Positions 1 through 8,300 of a stretch of DNA of 64,000 nt are shown here, in pieces. Source of the stretch: Oscillatoria salina IIICB1 (GTDB lineage Bacteria > Cyanobacteriota > Cyanobacteriia > Cyanobacteriales > SIO1D9); contig NZ_JAAHBQ010000023.1 of the NCBI RefSeq assembly GCF_020144665.1, forward strand, positions 1-64,000, read 5' to 3'. Both the position numbers and the translations under genes were made by a program. The notes below the pieces were generated by a model. It was not told where the DNA came from, made no database searches, and saw only the letters and a program-made list of their open reading frames with translations. Positions within the stretch are counted from its first letter, which is position 1. The number at the start of each line of letters is the position of its first letter.

Positions 1-113
1 TCTTTTCTTCCAAATTGGCTTTTTTCCAGAAAGAGAAAGGCGATCGCTGCAACAAATTCAATCAGCGATCGCACTATTTTCAACTATTCAATTCCGCAAC
101 TGGCAAACCCTAA

Positions 114-1544
114 TTAAAACTCGAAACTTTCTTCGCCACTACCTTGATGGACGGTTTTCACCCATTTTAGTCGCTTCGGACGCACGGACATCCTCGCTGT
201 GGTACTCGACATGACTAATGTCCAATGCAGCATATAAATCATACCGCGCACAGCTTGAGCGAAGAGAACTAACAATTGGGCGAAGCTTAGTTGCTCATTT
301 TTGCGGATGCGGCGTAAACCTGCAAACATTCCCCACAAAGACATCGAGAAGAGTACACCAGTTAGCGGACTGACGATGGGCAGGCGATCGCGCGCCACCC
401 AAATCAAGGTATCTGGTACGATCGCTGTGGGCACGAGGTACTGAAGCAGCAAAAATGTAAACATATCCATTTTTTTCTTCAAACTAAGGCGTTTGCTGCC
501 CAACCAACGCCAATAGTCGAGATAACGCTGATAACCGCCTTCTGCCCAACGATTGCGTTGATGCCAAAGGGCGATCGCTGTTTCGACTCCTTCTTCTTCG
601 ACGGCGGGAAATTGTAAAAAGCCGATTTCCCAACCATCCAAATGTAAGCGAATGGTTAAATCTAAGTCATCGGTAATTGTTTGTTCGTTCCAACCACCAC
701 AACGGGCTAAAGCAGTACGACGGACAAATTGCCCGTTCCCGCGCAATTCGCCAATTCCGCTTACAGCAATGCGTTGCTGCTGAAAATAGCTATCCAGCGC
801 CATTTCTGCATCTTGTCCTCGCGTCCAAAAATTAACACTGGAATTGGCGATCGCTTTTCTTACTTGGACTGCACCCATCTGCTTCGCAGCAAACAAGGGT
901 ACTACCCGGCGCAGTAAATCAGCAGATACTTTCGCATCAGCATCAAATACAGCAATTATCTCTCCCTTACTCAAAGCCAAAGCCTGATTTAGCGCCCCAC
1001 ATTTGCCACCAGTAGCATTCGCCGAACGATGCAACACTTTTAGTTGTGGGTATTCTTCAGCCAATTTATCTAACAATTCGGGCGTTTTATCGGTGCTATG
1101 GTCGTCAATTACCCACAATTCGTATTTATCGGCAGGATAATCTAAGTTACACAGCATTTTTACCAACTTCCCCACCACCGCTTCTTCATTTTTTGCCGAC
1201 ACTAAAATCGAAACAGTCGGCGCATTTGCTAATTGTGCGTCAGTTAACGGTTCGGGGTCTGGCTTAGGTTTGCCGAAAACTAGCCTGGATGATTGAATAA
1301 CGACAAATCCTGTCAAACTGAGAATTACATAGTACCCCCACCAAACATAATGTAGGGCAATAATCCCACCCCAAATAGTCATTAATACCAGAGCAGCTTT
1401 CTGTCGCCGTCCTGCTAAACCTTGGAAAAAATCGCTTCTAAATTCTTCTTCTTCGTCTTCAGGATCTGACCACTCCGAGAAAAAAGAGCTAATCGGATCG
1501 AGTTCGTTGTTAGAGTTATCTTCTTGCCAGGAATTATGCGGCAT
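114..1544 (-). CDS. mgdA: Family 2 glycosyltransferase, probable beta-monoglucosyldiacylglycerol synthase
   Basis: Probably transfers glucose from UDP-glucose to diacylglycerol, the first step of galactolipid synthesis in cyanobacterial membranes. The 476-residue protein has membrane segments near residues 50-88, then a GT2 catalytic domain with DDHS (148-150), DADAK (201-205), TDD (291-293) and the QRNRW processivity-type motif (329-333), followed by further membrane segments. The N-terminus (MPHNSW, ELDP) and C-terminus (KRLKWVKTVHQG) match my recollection of the Synechocystis enzyme Sll1377, which sets it apart from generic cellulose-synthase-like GT2s. It starts with ATG and is divergent from the next gene. 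The GT2 assignment is certain; the lipid substrate is inferred from family resemblance. Confidence 0.8.
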   Translation of the reverse strand: MPHNSWQEDNSNNELDPISSFFSEWSDPEDEEEEFRSDFFQGLAGRRQKAALVLMTIWGGIIALHYVWWGYYVILSLTGFVVIQSSRLVFGKPKPDPEPLTDAQLANAPTVSILVSAKNEEAVVGKLVKMLCNLDYPADKYELWVIDDHSTDKTPELLDKLAEEYPQLKVLHRSANATGGKCGALNQALALSKGEIIAVFDADAKVSADLLRRVVPLFAAKQMGAVQVRKAIANSSVNFWTRGQDAEMALDSYFQQQRIAVSGIGELRGNGQFVRRTALARCGGWNEQTITDDLDLTIRLHLDGWEIGFLQFPAVEEEGVETAIALWHQRNRWAEGGYQRYLDYWRWLGSKRLSLKKKMDMFTFLLLQYLVPTAIVPDTLIWVARDRLPIVSPLTGVLFSMSLWGMFAGLRRIRKNEQLSFAQLLVLFAQAVRGMIYMLHWTLVMSSTTARMSVRPKRLKWVKTVHQGSGEESFEF

Positions 1545-1756
1545 ATGTGATTTCTTTGCGTAAATTTTCTTTTTGCTAATAATATGCTATTGAGCGTCGT
1601 TTTTGTTTTGGCTGCTTTTTTCGGTTTTACAGCTTTTTTTGGTTATTTTATTTTATTTTAGCCACTTTCTGTCCTGATTCGTCTCTTTTCGCTACCTAAT
1701 AGCTGATTTGATTTTCCTATTGTTGCTAGTAAATCAGACTCTTTACTTTTATCAAA

Positions 1757-3079
1757 GTGGCGCCACTACCTCCACCTTCTGTTAAATTTTTAAAAGAAAA
1801 GCGATCCTTACGTTTTGATTTGATTATAATGGAAATTTTGATAGCAATTACGACTGGTTTAAGTTCTGTTTTCTGGGTGGAACTGGTAAGAGACTCTTAT
1901 CATGTTCTCGGTCACGTCCTACCTTCATTGTATCGACTGCACGTTTGGCATCATCGAGTTTTTCGCCCAGACTTATCAGTAGTCAGCGATACGATTTACC
2001 GGAAAGCCCACTGGTATAATGACGTACCAGAAGCTTTAGTGATGCTGCTGTTCAGTTTATTACCGCCAGGAATCATGTTGATTTGGGGAATTGAGCAGCA
2101 ATGGACAGCATGGGCTGGTACTCTTTATACAATCTTCTTTTTGTTGAGTGCGATCGCGCGAGGATTGGGAATAGCCTACGCAGACGAATTAACTGACCTT
2201 ACCCATCGTCCCGGCAGCTTTACCAGCTTACCTGGAAAATGGTTAGTTAATCGATCCTATCACTGGCGACACCACTTCGACAATCAAAACGCCTATTATT
2301 GCGGTACATTCACCTTCATCGATAAAATCATGGGTACAGCAGTTTCGCTCAAAGGTAAAACCGTAGCTATCACTGGAGCATCGGGAACGTTAGGTAAAAG
2401 TTTAATCCAAGAGTTGCGATCGCGGCAAGCAAAAGTTATCGCCCTTACTTCTAGCGGAAAAACTGTTGCTTTGACACCCAATGACCCAGTTAAAACTATT
2501 ATCTGGCAAGTTGGTCAAGAAGCAGAACTCGCAAGCGAATTGGAAAAAGTTGATATCCTGATTATTAATCATGGTATCAATGTACATGGCGACAGGAAAA
2601 AAGAAGATATTGCTCTTTCCTACGAAGTTAACACTTTTTCCGCTTGGCGCTTAATCGAATTATTTTTTACAACTGTCAAAACCGATGCAGATAAAGTTAC
2701 CAAAGAAGTTTGGGTAAACACCTCTGAAGCAGAAGTTGGACCCGCTTTTAGTCCCCTTTACGAACTAACTAAACGTTCATTAGGAGACATTGTTACCCTC
2801 AAACGTTTAGATGCACCTTGTGTCGTCCGCAAACTAATTTTAGGTCCTTTCAAAAGTAACCTCAACCCCATTGGGGTGATGTCTAGCGACTGGGTAGCCA
2901 AGCAAATAATTAACTTAGCAGTTCGCGATTTTCGGGACATTATTGTCACCATCAATCCTCTGACTTTTCTCGCCTTTCCTATCAAAGAAATTTGCGTTTC
3001 CACCTACTTTAAATTGTTTACCAATCAAAGCCCAGAAACCAGCAGCGACAACTTACCCGAAGTCAATTCATTGTCATAA
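1757..3079 (+). CDS. Sterol desaturase-like / short-chain dehydrogenase fusion protein
   Basis: A two-domain protein of 440 residues. The N-terminal half is a membrane fatty-acid-hydroxylase/sterol-desaturase-like di-iron domain with histidine clusters DSYHVLGH, HVWHHR and YHWRHHFDN and several hydrophobic segments. From about residue 200 it becomes a Rossmann short-chain dehydrogenase with the nucleotide motif TGASGTLGKS, an NHG motif and an active-site-like YELTK. This fusion is known from cyanobacteria; the substrate (carotenoid, lipid or other) is not evident. The reading frame opens with GTG at 1757. The ATG at 1829 lies just before the first membrane helix and may be the true start. It stands alone, divergent from the glycosyltransferase. 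Confidence 0.75.
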   Translation: MAPLPPPSVKFLKEKRSLRFDLIIMEILIAITTGLSSVFWVELVRDSYHVLGHVLPSLYRLHVWHHRVFRPDLSVVSDTIYRKAHWYNDVPEALVMLLFSLLPPGIMLIWGIEQQWTAWAGTLYTIFFLLSAIARGLGIAYADELTDLTHRPGSFTSLPGKWLVNRSYHWRHHFDNQNAYYCGTFTFIDKIMGTAVSLKGKTVAITGASGTLGKSLIQELRSRQAKVIALTSSGKTVALTPNDPVKTIIWQVGQEAELASELEKVDILIINHGINVHGDRKKEDIALSYEVNTFSAWRLIELFFTTVKTDADKVTKEVWVNTSEAEVGPAFSPLYELTKRSLGDIVTLKRLDAPCVVRKLILGPFKSNLNPIGVMSSDWVAKQIINLAVRDFRDIIVTINPLTFLAFPIKEICVSTYFKLFTNQSPETSSDNLPEVNSLS

Positions 3080-3157
3080 CATCTCTTTCTAAGACTACTC
3101 TCTCCTTTCCTTGAGGAGAGGGTAAGATGTAGTATATCGCTGCAATATGACGCGAAA

Positions 3158-4288
3158 GTGCTTCAATTTACAGGTCAAGCAGTGGGCGGTCGGCAATTAT
3201 CAGAAATAATATCTATTGGGAGTATTTACGTCTTGAATACAAATGTTTTATTTATTTACCTTTGGGCTATTGGAGCTTTAATTTTCATCTTCTGGAAAAT
3301 CTTGACCAATCCCATTAGAAAAATTCAAAGCGCTGCCTTGAAAGGAGATATAGAAACTGTAAGAAATTGTCTTGAAAAAGGCGTAGACCCTGATATTCGT
3401 GCTGGTCAATATATAGCACCAATTTGTATTGCTACTAATCGTGGTTATCAGGAAATAGTAGAACTATTAATTGAACATGGAGCAGACATTAATCAAGGCT
3501 TAGATGAAGAAGATGGAGTAAATCCTTTACTTGCAGCAGCAATTGAACAACACTCGGAATTAGAGGCAATGTATCTTGAATTGGATGCAAAAATTGGCAT
3601 TCACTATGCAGCTTTACGGGGAGATGTGGAAAAAGTTATAAGTTTCATTCAGCAAGAACAACCGCTCAATTCTAAGCGTAATCGTGGGATGACACCATTG
3701 CACTTAGCAGCAATGGGCGGTCATGGAGATGTAGTTGAATTATTATTAAACAATGGTGCAGACATTAACTTTGGTGCCGAGGTAAGTGACGCTCCTTTGC
3801 ATCAAGCAGTTAGATACGATTGTCGAGATATAGTAGAATTGTTAATAGATCGGGGTGCAAAGACTGATTGCGATGGACTAGTAGGAAATCCACTTAATTT
3901 AGCCATATTTCTCAATAATTTAGAAATGGTTGAGTTGCTAATTAATAAGGGATTAGATGTCAATATGCAAGTTTCATCAAGGACTAGTTTACCATTACAT
4001 TTGGCAGTCAGACAAGGTTACACACACATTGCAGAATTATTAATTGCACATGGAGCAAATGTTAATGCTCGCGAGGCTTTTTGTGGAGAAACACCATTAC
4101 ATAAAGCAGCTTGGGAAGGTCATTTAGACATAGCGAGACTATTGCTAGAGCATGGTGCTGATGTAAATAGTATAGACAATCTCCTTGATGGCGATACACC
4201 TCTGCATCTGGCGAAAATCAACGGAAAATGGGCAATGATGAGGCTATTAGAACGCCACGGTGGAATTGATGCTGGAATAACGGAATAA
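3158..4288 (+). CDS. Membrane-anchored ankyrin-repeat protein
   Basis: The 376-residue protein has one hydrophobic segment (about residues 28-47) followed by around eight ankyrin repeats. These are recognisable by recurring TPLHLAA, IVELLI and HGADIN/HGANVN patterns. Such proteins mediate protein-protein contacts, and the partner is unknown. The frame starts with GTG at 3158 and no good ribosome site is visible, so the exact start is uncertain. It lies 79 bp after the desaturase-SDR gene on the same strand. It is AT-rich compared with its neighbours, as are the following DUF4058 genes. Confidence 0.8.
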   Translation: MLQFTGQAVGGRQLSEIISIGSIYVLNTNVLFIYLWAIGALIFIFWKILTNPIRKIQSAALKGDIETVRNCLEKGVDPDIRAGQYIAPICIATNRGYQEIVELLIEHGADINQGLDEEDGVNPLLAAAIEQHSELEAMYLELDAKIGIHYAALRGDVEKVISFIQQEQPLNSKRNRGMTPLHLAAMGGHGDVVELLLNNGADINFGAEVSDAPLHQAVRYDCRDIVELLIDRGAKTDCDGLVGNPLNLAIFLNNLEMVELLINKGLDVNMQVSSRTSLPLHLAVRQGYTHIAELLIAHGANVNAREAFCGETPLHKAAWEGHLDIARLLLEHGADVNSIDNLLDGDTPLHLAKINGKWAMMRLLERHGGIDAGITE

Positions 4289-4319
4289 CTGATGAATATG
4301 AGTAGTGTCTTTCTTTAAT

Positions 4320-4373
4320 CAGGACTGAAATAATAATGTTAAACTAAAGAATAAATAGTGACAAAGATAAACT
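4320..4373 (+). repeat. Residual 3' end of a lost DUF4058 copy plus duplicated leader
   Basis: The bases just before the first DUF4058 gene (AGGACTGAAATAATAATG followed by TTAAACTAAAGAATAAATAG) match the last codons and downstream spacer of the DUF4058 genes at 5147-5196 almost exactly. This indicates that the tandem unit once extended one copy further left, leaving only its tail. The same segment serves as the leader of both surviving genes. Confidence 0.6.
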
Positions 4374-5159
4374 ATGCCCTCTCCTTTCCCTGGAATGAAC
4401 CCCTACTTAGAAAGTCCTTTATTTTGGTCAGGATTTCACCATTGGTTAATTATCGATATTGCTAGATTACTCTCACCCCAACTACGACCAAAATATCTAG
4501 TAGCAGTAGAAGTTCGTACCTACGAAACTAGCGGCGAAGATAGTTTATTAGTCGGACTTCCTGATGTTACCATTAAAGCTGCTCAAACCGCAAGCAAATC
4601 AACAAAAACTAATGTCGCTGTCGCCACACCAGCAACTAAACCTTTAACTGTAAATTTACCAATTCCAGAAACAATTAAAGAAGGATATTTAGAAATTAGA
4701 GACGTAAAAACTAAGCAAGTAATTACCGCAATTGAACTATTATCACCTACAAACAAACGTAGCGGAAAAGGTCGAGAAAAATACTTGCAAAAACGCCAGA
4801 GAATCTTAGGAAGTTCCACTCATTTAGTCGAAATAGATTTATTACGTGGGGGACAAACAATGCCGATGGATACTAAGGGAATTAAAAGCGATTATCGGAT
4901 TTTAGTTAGTAAAGAAAATCGTCGTCCCCAAGCTGATTTATATGCTTTTAACTTGCGTGAAACTATTCCAGAATTTCCCCTTCCCTTACGTCGAGAAGAT
5001 AGCGAACCAGTAATTAATTTACAAGCATTAATTAATCAAATTTACGACCAAGCTAGCTTTGATTTACAAATCGATTATTCTCAGCCACCGATACCCAAAC
5101 TTACGGAAACAGAGCGAACTTGGGCTGATGATTTGCTACAACAATTAGGACTAAAATAA
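4374..5159 (+). CDS. DUF4058 family protein, tandem copy 1
   Basis: A 261-residue protein beginning with the family hallmark PFPGMNPYLE. DUF4058 proteins are common and often multicopy in cyanobacteria, with no established function. No membrane segment or signal peptide is visible. It is nearly identical to the gene 37 bp downstream, apart from a short divergent block at residues 24-33 and a few scattered codons. The start is ATG. The two genes share the same leader, so each probably has its own promoter copy. Confidence 0.85.
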   Translation: MPSPFPGMNPYLESPLFWSGFHHWLIIDIARLLSPQLRPKYLVAVEVRTYETSGEDSLLVGLPDVTIKAAQTASKSTKTNVAVATPATKPLTVNLPIPETIKEGYLEIRDVKTKQVITAIELLSPTNKRSGKGREKYLQKRQRILGSSTHLVEIDLLRGGQTMPMDTKGIKSDYRILVSKENRRPQADLYAFNLRETIPEFPLPLRREDSEPVINLQALINQIYDQASFDLQIDYSQPPIPKLTETERTWADDLLQQLGLK

Positions 5160-5196
5160 TGTTAAACTAAAGAATAAATAGTGACAAACATAAACT

Positions 5197-5982
5197 ATGC
5201 CTTCTCCTTTTCCTGGAATGAACCCCTACTTAGAAAGTCCTTTATTTTGGTCAGGATTTCATCACCTTTTAATTAGCACAATTGCTTTTTCTCTCTCTCC
5301 ACAACTACGACCAAAATATCTAGTAGCAGTAGAAGTTCGTACCTACGAAACTAGCGGCGAAGATAGTTTATTAGTCGGACTTCCTGATGTTACCATTAAA
5401 GCTGCTCAAACCGCAAGCAAATCAACAAAAACTAATGTCGCTGTCGCCACACCAGCAACTAAACCTTTAACTGTAAATTTACCAATTCCAGAAACCATCA
5501 AAGAAGGATATTTAGAAATTAGAGACGTAAAAACTAAGCAAGTAATTACCGCAATTGAACTATTATCTCCCACCAACAAACGCGCCGGAAAAGGTCGAGA
5601 AAAATACTTGCAAAAACGCCAGCGAATCTTAGGAAGTTCCACTCATTTAGTCGAAATAGATTTATTACGTGGGGGAGAAGCAATGCCGATGGATACTAAT
5701 GGAATTAAAAGCGATTATCGGATTTTAGTTAGTAAAGAAAATCGTCGTCCCCAAGCTGATTTATATGCTTTTAACTTGCGTGAAACTATTCCAGAATTTC
5801 CCCTTCCCTTACGTCGAGAAGATAGCGAACCAGTAATTAATTTACAAGCATTAATTAATCAAATTTACGACCAAGCTAGCTTTGATTTACAAATCGATTA
5901 TTCTCAACCACCGATACCCAAACTTACGGAAACAGAGCGAACTTGGGCTGATGATTTGCTACAACAATTAGGACTAAAATAA
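5197..5982 (+). CDS. DUF4058 family protein, tandem copy 2
   Basis: The second copy is also 261 residues and starts PFPGMNPYLE. The clustered difference from copy 1 is around residues 23-33 (LLISTIAFSL here, against WLIIDIARLL in copy 1), with scattered changes such as Ser to Ala near residue 129. The repeat period is 823 bp and includes the leader. The gene ends 7 bp before the convergent channel gene on the minus strand. Function is unknown; the near-identity implies recent duplication or ongoing gene conversion. Confidence 0.85.
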   Translation: MPSPFPGMNPYLESPLFWSGFHHLLISTIAFSLSPQLRPKYLVAVEVRTYETSGEDSLLVGLPDVTIKAAQTASKSTKTNVAVATPATKPLTVNLPIPETIKEGYLEIRDVKTKQVITAIELLSPTNKRAGKGREKYLQKRQRILGSSTHLVEIDLLRGGEAMPMDTNGIKSDYRILVSKENRRPQADLYAFNLRETIPEFPLPLRREDSEPVINLQALINQIYDQASFDLQIDYSQPPIPKLTETERTWADDLLQQLGLK

Positions 5983-5989
5983 CGACAAT

Positions 5990-8284
5990 TTAAACATATT
6001 TCCAGTAGAACAAAAGCGAACTGACTAATAAAATTATCGGAAAAGCAATGCGAGAAAACTTCATTAATGCTACGCTCTGTTTTTGTTCGTGAAACCGATT
6101 GCTACGACCAATCGTCAAGATTAGCAATTCTAAAGCCAATAAACTATAAACAATGTAGAAAGCATAGTCAAGGGCAACTACATAACCTACTCCTTCTGGT
6201 AGTGCATCAATTAAACTAAGGTGATAAAAAACAACTGCTAGAAGTAGTCCACTCACAGCTTCAATAGAAATATCCTCAAAAGGAAGGAAGAGGATGAGAT
6301 AAGCGACAACAACGAAAAAGAATAAAGGTAATAAATTTTTGTCGCTGAAACTAATAAAATCTCGTTCGATCTCGATAACAGCATTAAAACGAGAATATTG
6401 CATCTCTGAGTCAGCATCAATAAAGCGGCGATCGCCTAATGTTGACGTATTAATCATAATGTCTGGATAAAAGGATATTTTTTCTACATTCCAGTCAGTA
6501 ATTTTGTCAAAAACTTTGCCTCTTGCCCACTTTTCAAGAATCGCCTTAGTGGTTGTGTCTTTTATACCGACATAATCTACTACATAAATTAGTTTATCTC
6601 TAGTTAAATTGGCATGGCGGAAGCGCACAGCTAAGGTTTGGCTATCCAAAGGATAATTACGAAAATCAAATAGTTCGTTAAAATCTGCTTTAATGCGATA
6701 AACTTTATAATTAAGTTCTCCTTGTTGTTCTTCGATAATTGGCTCATCTAAGGTAAATTTTTCACCAGAATCGAGTCTTTCCGTACTATAGTTAGTAAAT
6801 TCAATGTTTTCGGCATTAACATCACCTTGATAGCGGAACCAGAGATAAAAATCTAGCAAATAAGAAGAAGTTTTTTCATCAATTTTACTGACTTCATTAA
6901 TATCAATTCCAACATAGACAATATCGGTTTTTTCTAGATACTGGTTTCCTACTTGAATAATCTGACCACTTTCTAGCTGTTCATTGAAATCGCTAACTTT
7001 TTCTACATCAGAAATAAGTTCTAATTGTGTAAAAGCAGAAATAAATTTTCCTCGATCGAAAACTCCTACATGATAGGGAACTAAGGGATCTCCTTGGCTG
7101 TTAAACTGAGTCTCTTGTGCTTGGGCTTCGATCGTTGTTTCGATCGATTTAAGCTTTGCTAATGCTTCTTTGATTAGATAACGACTTTCTCGAAAATCTT
7201 GTTGCGCGATCGCGTCTCGAAGTAACTGTTTTTCGTCGCTGAAAGATTGTTCAATTGCTGCTACAACTGCATGGGCTGCATCATAGTAACCAGCAGCAAA
7301 CCAACCGGGTATATATCCGTAACGTTCTTCAAATCGATTTCTAAATTGCTGTCCCCTTTCACCAGAAATGTCATAAATAATCGGTGCTAAAGCATAAACA
7401 CCATTGGTAAAAAAACCCGGCTCGTTTTGCTCTTGAGGAGAGTTAGCAAATTTGTGAGCTAACGAAACTTCCCCTAAAGAATTGCCACCAAAAATTGGAA
7501 ATTCTAGCTCGTGAAGCCTAATTTTGGCAAGCAAACTACTACTGTCTTCGCTGTCGGTTGCCATGACAATCATCCCAGGATCTTCACCTTCTTCCTTAAG
7601 GGCAACTAAGTCTTCGACGATTTTATCTTTGGTTAAATTATAAGAATTTTCTTGGATTTCCCACTTTCTAAAAATCTCTCCTCCTAATTCCTCAAAAGCT
7701 ACTTCTATATCTTCGGTTAACTTAACCCCGTAAATGTCAGAGCTATAAACAAGACTAATTCGCGGATATTCAAGAATTTTGTTGATGTAGTTAGCAATAA
7801 AAGTCCCTTGAAGCTTATTACTAAAAATTGTGCGGAAATACCAGTTATTCCATTTAGTTACTTCGTCAGCCGTAGCCGACCCTGTGATTGCAGGAATACC
7901 ATAAGCTTGATAAATTTTTCCTGCTGCTACGGAGGTTGGGATCGAGAAATGACCAATTACAGCTAAAGCTGAGGAACTAACAATGTCTTTAGCAACCTCG
8001 ATTGCTTCGTCTACCTCTCCCTTATCGTCATAAACTCGTAACTCTAGCTTTTTGCCTTCAATGCCACCATTTTCATTAATCTCGTCGATGTAAAGTTGCG
8101 CTCCTTTCAACAAAGATTCACCTGCTGCTGCTGTTGTTTGATCTTCTGAGGTCAAAGGAGCGACAATGGCGATCGCAATTTTCTCTTGAGAAAAGTTAAA
8201 AACATTCCAGCCAATGATGACACTCAGGGTCAAAAGCGCTAAAGATAACCAGATAACAATGTTCTTTTTACTGATTCTGTCCAT
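5990..8284 (-). CDS. Periplasmic-binding-protein / pentameric ligand-gated ion channel fusion
   Basis: A 764-residue receptor-channel (numbered from the ATG at 8284). A membrane anchor (8-28) is followed by a type I periplasmic binding domain of the branched-chain amino-acid/LivJ kind (about 33-450; AIVAPLTS, GHFSIPTSVAAG, YSSDIYG). Next comes a Cys-loop-type extracellular domain (about 452-645) with the prokaryotic Pro-loop signature FDFRNYPLDSQTL (539-551). Four helices end the protein: M1 around 651-667 beginning LLPLFF, M2 near 674-692, M3 700-724 and M4 740-762. This is the pLGIC order seen in GLIC. The frame could open at 8410, but that would overlap the upstream gene. ATG 8284, 17 bp after that gene's stop, is preferred. 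An amino-acid-like ligand gating an ion pore is inferred. Confidence 0.85.
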   Translation of the reverse strand: MDRISKKNIVIWLSLALLTLSVIIGWNVFNFSQEKIAIAIVAPLTSEDQTTAAAGESLLKGAQLYIDEINENGGIEGKKLELRVYDDKGEVDEAIEVAKDIVSSSALAVIGHFSIPTSVAAGKIYQAYGIPAITGSATADEVTKWNNWYFRTIFSNKLQGTFIANYINKILEYPRISLVYSSDIYGVKLTEDIEVAFEELGGEIFRKWEIQENSYNLTKDKIVEDLVALKEEGEDPGMIVMATDSEDSSSLLAKIRLHELEFPIFGGNSLGEVSLAHKFANSPQEQNEPGFFTNGVYALAPIIYDISGERGQQFRNRFEERYGYIPGWFAAGYYDAAHAVVAAIEQSFSDEKQLLRDAIAQQDFRESRYLIKEALAKLKSIETTIEAQAQETQFNSQGDPLVPYHVGVFDRGKFISAFTQLELISDVEKVSDFNEQLESGQIIQVGNQYLEKTDIVYVGIDINEVSKIDEKTSSYLLDFYLWFRYQGDVNAENIEFTNYSTERLDSGEKFTLDEPIIEEQQGELNYKVYRIKADFNELFDFRNYPLDSQTLAVRFRHANLTRDKLIYVVDYVGIKDTTTKAILEKWARGKVFDKITDWNVEKISFYPDIMINTSTLGDRRFIDADSEMQYSRFNAVIEIERDFISFSDKNLLPLFFFVVVAYLILFLPFEDISIEAVSGLLLAVVFYHLSLIDALPEGVGYVVALDYAFYIVYSLLALELLILTIGRSNRFHEQKQSVALMKFSRIAFPIILLVSSLLFYWKYV

Positions 8285-8300
8285 ATCAATTAGTTTGACA

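Noticed and set aside
1-113. A plus-strand frame from the left edge (reading FFQIGFFPERERRSLQQ) that might be the tail of a gene outside
   Set aside because: It has no recognisable family and continues about 100 bp antisense into mgdA, so it cannot be supported from this window.
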